The translations under genes were made by a program, and so were the position numbers. From contig ONDV01000002.1 of NCBI GenBank assembly GCA_900316665.1, positions 37,252 through 101,251 on the forward strand: a DNA stretch of 64,000 nt, written 5' to 3'. The notes under the pieces were generated by a model. The model saw nothing but the letters and a program-made list of their open reading frames with translations, searched no databases and was not told where the DNA came from. Positions 45,970 through 55,400 of the stretch are shown in pieces; positions within the stretch are counted from its first letter, which is position 1, and the number at the start of each line of letters is the position of its first letter. This DNA comes from an uncultured Lachnospiraceae bacterium. GTDB lineage: Bacteria; Bacillota; Clostridia; Lachnospirales; Lachnospiraceae.

Positions 45970-47052
45970 TTATTTATGAGTCTTCAGGGCGGCGTCATCC
46001 AATATCTTTATTATTTTGGGTATGGCGTCACTCTGAGGACTTTTTTTCATATTGGATATATATTCGTCTCTGTTTTTATATACATCAAAGACTGCTTTTG
46101 CAAGAGTGTCTTTATTAACATCTTCTTCTTCAAGAACTTTTGAGAAGCCGTGCTTTTCAAAAGATCTGGCGTTCAGGATCTGATCGCCGCGGCTTGCCCT
46201 GAGTGACAGAGGAATAAGGATATTGGGTTTGGCGAGATTTAATATCTCGAAAATCGCATTTGCCCCGGCGCGTGAGATGATCAAATCGGCAAGGGCAAAA
46301 AGGTCAGGAAGTTCTTTTGATATGTATTCATATTGTGCATAACCCTCTTTGGCTGAAAGTTCTGGGTCCAGATTACCCTTTCCGCACAAATGGATAATAT
46401 TAAACTGCGGCAGCAGATCCGGAAGGGATGACCGGACAGCGTTATTGATAAAAGCCGATCCCTGGCTTCCGCCTGTTATAAGCAGTACCGGTTTTGTTTG
46501 TATCTTGTCGAAGCCGGTGAAAGAAAGGGCTGCTTTTTTGTCTCCGTGCAGAAGGGCTTTTCGAATCGGAGTGCCTGTCCATACTGCTCGGTCTCCCTTT
46601 ATTAAAGGAACTGTCTCCTGAAAATTGCAGAGTACGCGTGAAGCTCCCCTCATTGCTATCCTGTTAGCAAGTCCCGGAGTCATATCAGATTCATGTATGA
46701 CCGCCGGCACATGACAGTGTTTTGCGGCGAGGACTACGGGAACGGATACAAATCCTCCTTTAGAGAAAATGACATTGGGGCGGATTTTTTTTATAAGTCG
46801 TACCGATTGGAAATATCCATGGATGACGCGGAAGGGATCGCTGAAATTTTTTCTGGAAAAATAACGGCGGAGCTTTCCTGATGAGATCCCGTAATAGGGA
46901 ATGCCTTCAGCTTCAATAAGTCCCTTTTCCATTCCGCTGTAGGAACCTATGTATGAAATCTCATACCCGTCTGATTTAAGATCAGAGAGAAGTGCGATGT
47001 TTGGTGTTACATGTCCGGCTGTACCGCCGCCGGTCAGTATTATTTTCTTCAT
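45970..47052 (-). CDS. murG: lipid II synthase MurG
   Basis: A 360-residue UDP-GlcNAc transferase that adds GlcNAc to lipid I on the cytosolic face of the membrane. The N-terminal GGGTAGHVTPNIALL loop, HESDMTPGLANRIA and the C-terminal ITGGSQGSAFINNAV and ISRAGANAIFEILN are conserved. The open frame extends to a TTG at 47067, but AAAGG and family length support ATG 47052. It lies alone, away from the usual mur/fts cluster, beside galM. Confidence 0.94.
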   Translation of the reverse strand: MKKIILTGGGTAGHVTPNIALLSDLKSDGYEISYIGSYSGMEKGLIEAEGIPYYGISSGKLRRYFSRKNFSDPFRVIHGYFQSVRLIKKIRPNVIFSKGGFVSVPVVLAAKHCHVPAVIHESDMTPGLANRIAMRGASRVLCNFQETVPLIKGDRAVWTGTPIRKALLHGDKKAALSFTGFDKIQTKPVLLITGGSQGSAFINNAVRSSLPDLLPQFNIIHLCGKGNLDPELSAKEGYAQYEYISKELPDLFALADLIISRAGANAIFEILNLAKPNILIPLSLRASRGDQILNARSFEKHGFSKVLEEEDVNKDTLAKAVFDVYKNRDEYISNMKKSPQSDAIPKIIKILDDAALKTHK

Positions 47053-47134
47053 TTTATTGCCTTTCAAGAATTATATGAAAGCGAATGGATCCGGTGACGG
47101 ATACATCCGGATCGTTTTGGAAAATTTTAGTGCA

Positions 47135-48154
47135 TTAAGTCGTGAACTGATAGATGGTCGTGCTGTCGAAGGGCTTGTCCGGACCTACCAGTGGCTGCAT
47201 AAAGGACGGGACATTTATGGCGTTCGGGAAGAACTGAGTCTCCATAGCCACACCGGCTCTTTTAATATAATGCACTCCGCCCTTTCCTGCGGGTTCCGGA
47301 GAAATAAAGTTACCGGAATAAAGCTGCAATCCCGGCATATCAGTAAAGACCGTCATCTTACGGCCGCTTTTTTCACTGTAAAGACTTGCGACGGGGATTA
47401 CTTTGCCGCATGTTTTTAGAACATAGTTCTGGTCATAGCCGCTTGTGTTTACGATCGGACTAAAATCACACCCTATCCTTTCGCCAATCTTTTTCGGAGT
47501 CCTGAAGTCGAGCGGCGTACCATCAAGTGATGCGATTTCTCCATGCGGAATTGAATGTTCGTCAGTGACTGTGTATGAGTCGGAATCAATCCATACTATA
47601 TGGTCTAAAATCGATCCGCTGTCATGTCCGTTTAGATTGAAATAAGAGTGATTTGTGAGATTCATGGCTGTCAGGGCGTCGGATGTTGCATGATATGAGA
47701 TGGAGAGGGAATTATCGTCAGTGACTTCATATTTTACAGTGACCTCTCTGTTTCCAGGGAAGCCGAGATCACCGTCGGGAGCATTAAGCCGAAGCGTAAC
47801 AGACGAAGAGTCAGAGTTCACTATGTCATAGAATCTGTGATGAAATGGATCCGAGCCGCTGTGGAGGGTGTTTTTTCCCTCATTGGCCTCGATATGATAG
47901 GTCTTTCCGTTAATAGTGAAAGACGCGCCTTCTATTCTGTTCGCGTAAGGTCCTACGAGAGCTCCAAAAGACGGCGGGTTTGTCCGGTAGCTGTCAGGGT
48001 CTTCAAAGCCCAGCACAACATCGGAAATATGACCTTCCCTGTCAGGCACCATTATGCTTATTATGTCAGCGCCCAGATTTGAAATTGTGACGGACATATC
48101 TTTTCCGTTGGAGATAGTTTTATATATGATGTTTTTGTTCGAAAGATCCGGCAT
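47135..48154 (-). CDS. galM: aldose 1-epimerase (galactose mutarotase)
   Basis: A 339-residue mutarotase that interconverts alpha and beta anomers of glucose and galactose. Motifs include SFGALVGPYANRIEGA, NEGKNTLHSG, TNHSYFNLNGHDSG (with the catalytic His) and METQFFPNAIN (with the catalytic Glu). It is cytosolic. It is followed on the same strand by murG after 82 bases. Confidence 0.93.
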   Translation of the reverse strand: MPDLSNKNIIYKTISNGKDMSVTISNLGADIISIMVPDREGHISDVVLGFEDPDSYRTNPPSFGALVGPYANRIEGASFTINGKTYHIEANEGKNTLHSGSDPFHHRFYDIVNSDSSSVTLRLNAPDGDLGFPGNREVTVKYEVTDDNSLSISYHATSDALTAMNLTNHSYFNLNGHDSGSILDHIVWIDSDSYTVTDEHSIPHGEIASLDGTPLDFRTPKKIGERIGCDFSPIVNTSGYDQNYVLKTCGKVIPVASLYSEKSGRKMTVFTDMPGLQLYSGNFISPEPAGKGGVHYIKRAGVAMETQFFPNAINVPSFMQPLVGPDKPFDSTTIYQFTT

Positions 48155-48176
48155 GGCATACCTCTTTTCCGTAATT

Positions 48177-48206
48177 TTGACATGACTTCATTCACGATAG
48201 TATAAT
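48177..48206 (+). promoter_or_regulatory. promoter of the class A PBP gene
   Basis: Perfect TTGACA (48177-48182), an 18-base spacer and perfect TATAAT (48201-48206), 45 bases before the start codon; the strongest promoter in the window. Confidence 0.8.
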
Positions 48207-48251
48207 ACATTGAGAATTTGAGCAATAGGAAATGACAGGATCAGAAATAAT

Positions 48252-50615
48252 ATGGCACGTTCCGTGAGAAAAAAGAGAAAAAAGAAGCATATTGGTCTTA
48301 AAATCTTTCTTGGCCTGCAGCTTACGCTTCTAATAATTGCCGTGGGTGCCCTGGCATGGTATTTTGCCGGCGGATACGCAACAAAGGTAAATGCGCTTCA
48401 TAAGGATGCTGTGTCTCTTGTGGCAGCGTCGGACAAGAATACTTTTCAGAAAAATATGACAAGCATAGCTTATGATGCGTCGGGCAATGTTCTCTCGGTT
48501 TTAAGAAACGGAGAGGACAGGTACTATATTTCATATAATGATATTCCTGAATACGCAAAGACCGCTGTGATCGCGACTGAGGACAAGAAATTTTATTCTC
48601 ATCACGGAGTCGATTACAAGGCAATAGTCCGCGCAGTGATAGCGATGCTTAGAAACGGAAGAGTGACTCAGGGAGCAAGTACGATTACCCAGCAGCTGGC
48701 TCGAAATGTATTTCTGACACAGGATAAGACCTGGGAGCGAAAGATCGAGGAGATCTATATAGCGACCGAGCTTGAGAAAAAATATTCCAAGAATGAGATC
48801 CTGGAATTCTATCTCAATAATATCAATTTCAGTAACGGTTATTATGGTCTGGAAGCTGCTGCAAGAGGTTTTTTTGATAAATCGGTAACGGATCTGGATC
48901 TGTCTCAGATTGCCTTCCTTCTCGCAATACCGAACAGACCTTCATACTATGATCCTGTGCTTCATATGGATAATACTCTTATGAGGCGAAATCTCATCCT
49001 TAAGAACATGCTTAATGACGGTAAAATATCGCGCGAGACCTATGACAGCGCAGTCGGCGAGACTATCACGCTGAAGCGTCCGGAAGGAGTACATTACGAT
49101 TATCCCACGACATATATAACATATTGCGCTACAAGAACTCTTATGAAGCTTGACGGCTTCACGTTTAAATACAATTTCAACAAAGATAAGGAGAGGGAAG
49201 CATATCAGAAGGAATATGATGAGGAGTACGACAAGTGCAGCGAACAGTTGTATACAGGCGGTTACCGGATATATACTTCCATTTCGCTTGATATGCAGTC
49301 GGCTCTTCAGAATGAGATAGACACAGAACTTGCAAAGTCCCAGGAGAAATCTGACAAGGGAATTTATAAGCTCCAGTCAGCTGCTGTCACGATAGATAAT
49401 TCTACGGGAATGGTAAGAGCCATTGTCGGAGGAAGATCTCAGGATCAGAGCGGTTATACCCTGAACCGGGCATTTCAGAGTTACAGGCAGCCGGGCTCAT
49501 CGATAAAGCCGCTGATCGTATATACTCCGGCTCTTGAGGGCAAATATACGCCTGATTCAGATCTTGACGACTCACCGGTAGAGAACGGTCCTAAGAATGC
49601 TGATGGCAAGTTCCTCGGACACATGACGCTTACAAAAGCTGTTACTATGTCAAGAAACACTGTCGCATGGAAGCTCTTCGAGGAGATCGGTCCGAAGAAG
49701 GGATTGTCATATCTTCATGAGATGGAGTTTTCCAATATATTAAAAAGTGACGAGATACCGGCAGCGTCCATCGGAGGTTTGACAAAAGGCGTCTCGGTTC
49801 TGGAGATGACCAAGGCTTTTGCTGCCATTGAAAATGACGGGTGCTACAGGGATCCGTCCTGTATATTGAAAATTACCAGGTCTGACGGCAAGGAGATATA
49901 TGAGGTCGACCAGAAGACCAAGGAAATTTATAAGGAGAAAGCTGCCAGGGAGATGACCGGCATTATGCAGAAGGTAGTCACCGAAGGTACGGCAAGGGGT
50001 TATTCGCTTGCCAATAATATGCCGTCCGCCGGAAAGACAGGTACCACAAACGAGGCAAAAGATCTCTGGTTCGTAGGCTACTCTCCTTATTATACGACCG
50101 GCGTTTGGCTTGGCTACGATACCCCGACATCCATGAATGGAAAGGGATATAATGCGACGGCTCTGAAGATCTGGAAAAAATACATGGACATTATTCATGC
50201 CGGACTGGAGCCGGCGGAATTTCCCACCCCGGCAGCTGATGCTGACGACGGAAACGGAGCTGATAATAAAGCCGAGATACCGGCTGATACTGCTTCAGAG
50301 ACGGATAATCAGCCGGCAAAAGAAAATGCGAATAATCAGAACTCCGATGCTCAAAAGACTCAAAATAATCAGGCAGGACAAAACGGAAATACTGATATAA
50401 ATAAGGCAGGCGGAAATAATCAGTCAGGCAATACAACGGCAGGAAGTAACGGGACCGATAATGCAGGTGGGAATAATGAAACCGAAAATAATGCCGGGAA
50501 CAATGCAGGAACCAACGCCGGCAGCGGGAATGAGACGACCGGCGGAGAAGAAAATAATACCGGAGAAAATGCTGCCGACGGAAGCAGTCAGAATAACAAT
50601 GGAACGGGGAACTGA
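48252..50615 (+). CDS. class A penicillin-binding protein
   Basis: A 787-residue bifunctional cell-wall synthase. It has an N-terminal basic segment and membrane helix (about 17-39), then a GT51 glycosyltransferase (ATEDKKFYSHHGVDYKA, GASTITQQLARN). The transpeptidase has nucleophile Ser in GSSIKPL near 417, SRNTVAW and KTGTTNEAKDL near 594. The last 130 residues are an extremely Asn/Gly-rich tail, probably disordered and extracellular. It overlaps the glucokinase gene by one base. Confidence 0.94.
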   Translation: MARSVRKKRKKKHIGLKIFLGLQLTLLIIAVGALAWYFAGGYATKVNALHKDAVSLVAASDKNTFQKNMTSIAYDASGNVLSVLRNGEDRYYISYNDIPEYAKTAVIATEDKKFYSHHGVDYKAIVRAVIAMLRNGRVTQGASTITQQLARNVFLTQDKTWERKIEEIYIATELEKKYSKNEILEFYLNNINFSNGYYGLEAAARGFFDKSVTDLDLSQIAFLLAIPNRPSYYDPVLHMDNTLMRRNLILKNMLNDGKISRETYDSAVGETITLKRPEGVHYDYPTTYITYCATRTLMKLDGFTFKYNFNKDKEREAYQKEYDEEYDKCSEQLYTGGYRIYTSISLDMQSALQNEIDTELAKSQEKSDKGIYKLQSAAVTIDNSTGMVRAIVGGRSQDQSGYTLNRAFQSYRQPGSSIKPLIVYTPALEGKYTPDSDLDDSPVENGPKNADGKFLGHMTLTKAVTMSRNTVAWKLFEEIGPKKGLSYLHEMEFSNILKSDEIPAASIGGLTKGVSVLEMTKAFAAIENDGCYRDPSCILKITRSDGKEIYEVDQKTKEIYKEKAAREMTGIMQKVVTEGTARGYSLANNMPSAGKTGTTNEAKDLWFVGYSPYYTTGVWLGYDTPTSMNGKGYNATALKIWKKYMDIIHAGLEPAEFPTPAADADDGNGADNKAEIPADTASETDNQPAKENANNQNSDAQKTQNNQAGQNGNTDINKAGGNNQSGNTTAGSNGTDNAGGNNETENNAGNNAGTNAGSGNETTGGEENNTGENAADGSSQNNNGTGN

Positions 50616-51568
50616 TGAGCAGCGGATATTCAATTGGAATAGATATAGGAGGTACTACAACTAAAATAGGGATCTTTTCCAGAGACGGAAGGCTTAGGTT
50701 CAAGGCAGAGATCCCTACTGACAAGACCGAGAGCGGAATAAGGATCCTACCGAATGCGGCGAGAACTGCCATGTCCATAATGTCAGCCGGAAAAATTTCT
50801 TTGGAAGATGTAGTCGGCGCGGGTATTGGGGTTCCGGGACCTGTAAGAAATGACGGCACTGTAAATCGCTGTGTGAATCTGGGCTGGGGAGTTATAGATA
50901 TCGAAGGCACCATGGCAAAACTTATGCATATGCCTGTAAAGGCCGCAAACGACGCTAATCTTGCGGCGCTCGGCGAAGCCTGGATGGGAGCCGGAAGAGA
51001 CTCGGAAAGTCTGGTTATGATAACGCTTGGAACCGGAGTGGGCGGCGGAATCATAGAAGGACAGAAGATACTTAAAGGATGTGAAGGAGCCGCCGGAGAA
51101 ATAGGACATATTATCGTAAATCCGGGAGAAAGCGAAGCCTGCAGCTGCGGTCGCCATGGCTGTCTGGAACAGTACGTGAGCGCTAAGGGAATAGTGAGAC
51201 TGGCAAAAAAGCGCATGCAATGTTCCGACAGCATTCTTTCAGGAGAGCAGAGACTAAGCGCCAAGAAAATATACGACGCGGCAAGGCTTGGAGACAGTCT
51301 GGCAAAGGATGTAACAGACGAAGCGGCTGATTATCTGGGAAGGGCGATAGCGAATATTTCTGACATTTTAAACCCGGAAGCTGTGATTCTGGGAGGCGGA
51401 GTTTCGAGAGCCGGAGAAGACTTAAGAGCAGGAGTGCAAAAATCTTTTGAAAAATATGTATTTCATGCTTGCAAAAACACAAAGATTCTGTTAGCATATC
51501 TTAGTAACGACGCAGGGATATATGGTGGAGCACGCCTTGCGCTTGAGAATGCAAAATCTCTTGCATGA
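50615..51568 (+). CDS. glcK: ROK family glucokinase
   Basis: A 317-residue sugar kinase that phosphorylates glucose with ATP. The phosphate loop is IDIGGTTTKIGIF, and the ROK signature has zinc ligands CSCGRHGCLEQY. Other motifs are GIGVPGPVRNDGT and GTGVGGGIIEGQKI. It is translationally coupled to the PBP gene. Glucose is the likely substrate, but N-acetylmannosamine or other hexoses are possible. Confidence 0.88.
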   Translation: MSSGYSIGIDIGGTTTKIGIFSRDGRLRFKAEIPTDKTESGIRILPNAARTAMSIMSAGKISLEDVVGAGIGVPGPVRNDGTVNRCVNLGWGVIDIEGTMAKLMHMPVKAANDANLAALGEAWMGAGRDSESLVMITLGTGVGGGIIEGQKILKGCEGAAGEIGHIIVNPGESEACSCGRHGCLEQYVSAKGIVRLAKKRMQCSDSILSGEQRLSAKKIYDAARLGDSLAKDVTDEAADYLGRAIANISDILNPEAVILGGGVSRAGEDLRAGVQKSFEKYVFHACKNTKILLAYLSNDAGIYGGARLALENAKSLA

Positions 51569-51576
51569 AGAAATCG

Positions 51577-51650
51577 CGATGCGTGGCTCAGCTTGGTAGA
51601 GCGCAGCGTTCGGGACGCTGAGGTCGCTGGTTCGAATCCAGTCGCATCGA
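51577..51650 (+). tRNA. tRNA-Pro (CGG)
   Basis: A 74-base tRNA with acceptor CGATGCG/CGCATCG and discriminator A. The D arm is GCTCAGCTTGGTAGAGC and the T loop GTTCGAATC. The anticodon loop CAGCG-TTCGGGA-CGCTG gives CGG. No CCA is encoded. Confidence 0.93.
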
Positions 51651-51653
51651 TTG

Positions 51654-51710
51654 CTCTGACACGTAGTGTCGGAGCTCCAGAGACTGCTCCGACACAAAGT
51701 GTCGAAGCTT
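51654..51710. repeat. two hairpins between the tRNA-Pro genes
   Basis: CTCTGACAC-GTA-GTGTCGGAG (51654-51674) and GCTCCGACAC-AAA-GTGTCGAAGC (about 51686-51708) are two palindromes sharing GACAC/GTGTC arms and 3-base loops. They belong to the palindrome family that fills the following region. Confidence 0.65.
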
Positions 51711-51717
51711 CAGTTTA

Positions 51718-51791
51718 CGAAGCGTGGCTCAGCTTGGTAGAGCGCCGCGTTAGGGACGCGGAGGTCGCAAGTTCAAATCTTGTCGCTTCGA
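51718..51791 (+). tRNA. tRNA-Pro (AGG)
   Basis: A 74-base tRNA very similar to the one upstream. Acceptor CGAAGCG/CGCTTCG, an identical D arm and the anticodon loop CCGCG-TTAGGGA-CGCGG give AGG. The T arm GCAAG/CTTGT has one G-T pair. All stems close. A34 proline tRNA is unusual in bacteria and would need conversion to inosine to read several codons. Confidence 0.9.
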
Positions 51792-51797
51792 GTATTG

Positions 51798-51818
51798 TCA
51801 CGACACGAAGTGTCGTGA
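51798..51818. repeat. palindrome TCACGACAC-GAA-GTGTCGTGA (copy 1)
   Basis: A perfect 9-bp palindrome with a GAA loop, flanked by GTATTG and CCAGTTGCAGCG. It recurs exactly at 51881-51901. Confidence 0.75.
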
Positions 51819-51822
51819 CCAG

Positions 51823-51864
51823 TTGCAGCGCCGCGAACGAAGTTCGCACTTTAATGCGCTGCAA
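51823..51864. repeat. double-stem palindrome, copy 2 of 3
   Basis: Outer arms TTGCAGCGC (51823-51831) and GCGCTGCAA (51856-51864) enclose an inner GCGAAC-GAA-GTTCGC (51833-51847) and the spacer CTTTAAT. Compared with 10092-10135 the orientation is reversed and both stems have different but still complementary sequences. Confidence 0.75.
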
Positions 51865-51910
51865 TCCGTTTTTAGTATTGTCACGACACGAAGTGTCGTG
51901 ACCAATTGCA

Positions 51911-51946
51911 GCGTTTGGCACGACTTGTCGTGCCGGGCGCTTTTTT
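51911..51946 (+). terminator. terminator in repeat unit 1
   Basis: The stem from GCGTTTGGCACGAC (51911) pairs with GTCGTGCCGGGCGC using three G-T pairs, and TTTTTT follows. It is a likely terminator for the tRNA-Pro pair. Confidence 0.7.
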
Positions 51947-51995
51947 GTTTCCGATTTTAGTATTGTTCCGATTCAAAGAATCGTGACCAATTGCA

Positions 51996-52031
51996 GCGTT
52001 TGGCACGACTTGTCGTGCCGGGCGCTTTTTT
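51996..52031 (+). terminator. terminator in repeat unit 2
   Basis: A duplicate of the 51911 terminator with the same stem and T run. It may act as a backup. Confidence 0.6.
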
Positions 52032-52164
52032 GTTTCCCTTCTGCTAAAGTAATATTCTTTCCGTCGGATTCATTTGCATTTACGGTTAATATTTCCCCAA
52101 AGCTACACGATATAGATAATGTATGAGTATAAATTGGCGCAGAAAGTGAATACTTTCTCGCGCT

Positions 52165-52381
52165 TTGATATAATAATAGTGAATAGTGTCCCTTGGCGCG
52201 ACTTGTCGTGCTGAGCGTTGTAAATAGTCCCGATTCATTGAATCGGGGATTGTCCCAATTCTTTGAATCGGGACAGGTGATATAATAATAGTGTCACTTG
52301 GCGCGACTTGTCGTGCTGAGCGTTGCAAATAGTCCCGATTCTTTTAATCGGGGATTGTCCCGATTCTTTGAATCGGGACAG
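52165..52381. repeat. two tandem ~105-bp repeats with CCCGATTC hairpins
   Basis: Units at 52165-52275 and 52278-52381 share TGATATAATAATAGTG, TTGGCGCGACTTGTCGTGC and TGAGCGTTG, and each holds two hairpins of the form TCCCGATTC-NNN-GAATCGGGA (52228, 52251, 52333 and 52356). Each unit contains TATAAT, so a promoter cannot be excluded, but no good -35 is present. The interval 52032-52164 shows no gene. Confidence 0.7.
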
Positions 52382-52392
52382 TGGAAAGAGGA

Positions 52393-52434
52393 TTGCAACG
52401 CATTAAAGAGCGAACTTCGTTCGCAGCGTTGCAA
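52393..52434. repeat. double-stem palindrome, copy 3 of 3
   Basis: Outer arms TTGCAACGC (52393-52401) and GCGTTGCAA (52426-52434) enclose ATTAAAGA and the inner GCGAAC-TTC-GTTCGC (52410-52424). It has the same plan as the copies at 10092 and 51823 with changed but complementary arms. Confidence 0.75.
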
Positions 52435-52437
52435 ATA

Positions 52438-52460
52438 GTCCCGATTCTTCGAATCGGGAC
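52438..52460. repeat. hairpin in the 5' leader of the giant gene
   Basis: A perfect GTCCCGATTC-TTC-GAATCGGGAC palindrome ends seven bases before the AAGGGAG ribosome binding site. It is the fifth CCCGATTC hairpin in the block. Confidence 0.7.
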
Positions 52461-52484
52461 ATGAAAGAAGGGAGTTTTTCTTTT

Positions 52485-55400
52485 ATGACAGGAGATAGAA
52501 AGAACAGACTGTTTAAAAAGATAGCCGCAGTAGTTGTTGCGGGATTTACGGCATTCGCATCTACAGGACTTCAGCCTGTCGCATTCGCAGGAAGCACGAT
52601 AACTGATGAGACAGATCAGATTTCATCGGGTACTCTTGCAGATGGTTCTACCATCAGCGAGACTTTTACTTCTACCGCCGCTGAAAATAACTCCAGCATT
52701 CTCGACTCATTCAGCATTAAATTGATCGTTCCCGCCGGAAAAAGCGTCACGCTCATTCCTGTCATCTATCAGGATCTTCCGAATATGGAGACGCCCGTCC
52801 TTGAAGATCACGAAAGAACTGATCTTGAAACCGATGCGTTCTCCCAGGAAAAGGTTGACAATACAAGTGAAAAAGCAGTTACAAAAAAAGTAACTTTCAA
52901 AAATGATTCTTCACAAAAGATGTATCTGGCTGCCGGCGAGATTTATTCCATAAACATCCAGGTCTATGGTTCTGATGTCGGATATTTCCAATCAAGTAAA
53001 TCAAACGCAGTCTCTTTTATAGGAGATCAGGAAGTAAATAATGTTTCAGTAATGGAGAATTCGGAGGAGAAGCAGGTAGGACTTCCTTCTGATGTAGACT
53101 CAATAAATTTTTCTGACGGACAGACCGGCGCTATTTTTATGAAAAAAGGCGATAGCCTTGATATCACGGCGGCTGCAGATCCTGCAGGCAGGAAAAGAGA
53201 CGTGACTCTTCAAAGTGATAATTCATCTGTCGCAGCTTATTCTGACGGGAAACTGAAAGCAGGTGATGCCGGTACTGCAACTCTTACCGCATCGTATGGT
53301 CAGAAGAGCGCAACACGCAAAATATATGTATATGAAGCTTCTCTTACAGAAAATGAATTTATATACGATAGAACTGAGAAAAAGCCGCCTGTAAAAATCA
53401 CAGCAGGGAACACGCAGCTGATTGAAGGCACTGATTATAATGTCTCCTATCAGAATAATGTAAATGCCGGCACCGGTACGGCAGTGGTAACAGGAGTCGG
53501 AGATAAGTCCGGGCTCAGCGCCAGCCTTGACTTTACAATAAAGAAGGCTTCAATTGAAAAAGGGTCGCTTTCTGGTGACAAGCCGTCCGATTCCATAGGT
53601 ATAAATTCTTCAAATGACAAGGCAACTGTAAATGGCTTTTCCGTAAATGGCAGGGAACTCACGCAGGATACGGACTTTACTGCAGAAGCAGTAAGAAAAA
53701 GCGTATCATCGTCAAAGATCACTTATACCGTTACGCTGAACGGCATCGGGAATTATGAAGGAAAAAAGACTTACGAGGTAGAACAGGCATATTCCAGTGA
53801 CAACAAAACCGATATTTCAAACATACTTACCGTAAGCGCGGGCTCTTTTCCCTATACCGGAAACGAAGTAAAGCCGACGCTTTCCGACCTTACTATTAAA
53901 TATAAGGGCACGGATACAGCACTAATACCCGATGATACTTCAAAGATATTAAATAATACACTTTCATATTCCGACAACACAAGCGTCGGTACAGGCACTG
54001 TTACTCTTACCGGCAATGGAGATAATGGATTTACGGGTTCCATTAAAGTTCCGTTCAGAATAAAGGCAAATGATATTGTCACAAATTACGGCGATACTTA
54101 TACTGACGGCAACATCAAGATCACTGCAAATGGTAAGAATCTTTCCGTTACTGACAAAGGAGATGGAATAGGAAAAGCAAACTCATCTGCAGTTTATGTA
54201 AATGACGGAGGCATAAAGAATCTGAAGCTGTCTCTTAAGGTCTGCTCAAATGGAGATGATGGGCCGGTATATAGGGATCTTACTGAGGACACCGATTATA
54301 CAGTCTCTTATTCTGAAAATAATGAAATCGGAACTGCCACGGCTACAGTGACGGGAATTAAGAATTTCACCGGTACATGGAAGATAAAATATAAGATAGT
54401 CGGCGATTTTAATAAAGATCTGACAATAAGACTTTTGGATGAAAACCTGACTCCCGAAAACGGGACATTCACATCAGCTTATTCTGCTGTCTATACAGGA
54501 AGTCCTATTACCCTGACAGGTGAAAATGAGCCGAGGCTCATTATTAATGGCGACACACTTCAGGCAGGAGTTGATTATGATCTTGAATATTCAAATAATA
54601 TCGATGCCGGTACTGCAACTGCAAAAATAGTTGGAAAAGGCGATTACAAGAATCAGTCAGCAAAACTTACATATAAGATCACACCTAAATCCATGGATGG
54701 ATTCAGCTCTTCAGTAAGTGGAACATTTACTTATACCGGCTCTTCTATTAGGCCTGATATACGTGTGACGGATGAGAAGAGGGAAATTCTTTCACAGAAT
54801 AAGGATTATACCGTATCGTTTTCTGATAATACAAATGCGGGAACAGCTAAATACACAATAAATGGAAAAGGAAATTACAGCGGCAAACTGAGCGGTACCT
54901 TTACAATTGGTAAAGCTAATATAAATGTAGCCGACAGCGGATATTCCATAAAAGCTGCTGACAGTGTGCCATATTCCGGAAAAGATACGAAGGTGGACGC
55001 TGAACTTATTTTCTCAAAAGGAAAAGACAGCGTCACTGTAAATCCGGCTGAATATAAGGTGACATATTCCAATAACAGCAAGGTGGGAACTGCCACCGTG
55101 ACCATAGATGGTAGGGGCAAAAACTTAAGCGGCCGCCTGTCGAAGAATTTTACGATAGTGAAAAACAGTCTGAAATCCGTCACTGTCACACTGGGCGGCG
55201 GTACCTGCACTGCGCCGAAAGAGACTGATACGGCAAATACATACGAATCAGAATCATCTTACTCCACTATCTATAATGGTACTACTGCAAATCCAAAGGT
55301 GGTACTTAAAGACGGCGAAAGGACTCTTACGCCGCTAATTGACTATGTCGTAAATTATATAAATGCATCGAATGTAACTGATAAAGCAATAGTCCATATT

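Larger units (their letters stand above)
51872..52038 (+). repeat. 84-bp tandem duplication, each unit ending in a terminator
   Basis: Two head-to-tail units (51872-51954 and 51956-52038) share TTTTAGTATTG, CCAATTGCAGCG and a terminator. The first unit has hairpin GACAC-GAA-GTGTC; in the second both arms are replaced to give GATTC-AAA-GAATC, so pairing is kept. Confidence 0.7.

Noticed and set aside
47068..47134. Riboswitch or terminator between galM and murG
   Set aside because: There is a GATCCGG/CCGGATC hairpin, but no T run and no recognisable aptamer.
50191..51264. 357-residue minus-strand frame opposite glucokinase
   Set aside because: It overlaps the complete ROK gene and the Asn-rich PBP tail; its low-complexity Tyr/Arg/Ser content is an artefact.
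51593..51901. 102-residue open frame across the tRNA-Pro genes
   Set aside because: It is produced by the two tRNAs and the palindromes; it has no ribosome binding site and no protein-like composition.
51793..52460. CRISPR array
   Set aside because: Repeats are palindromic and spaced irregularly, units are nearly identical including the stretches between them, and no cas gene is present.
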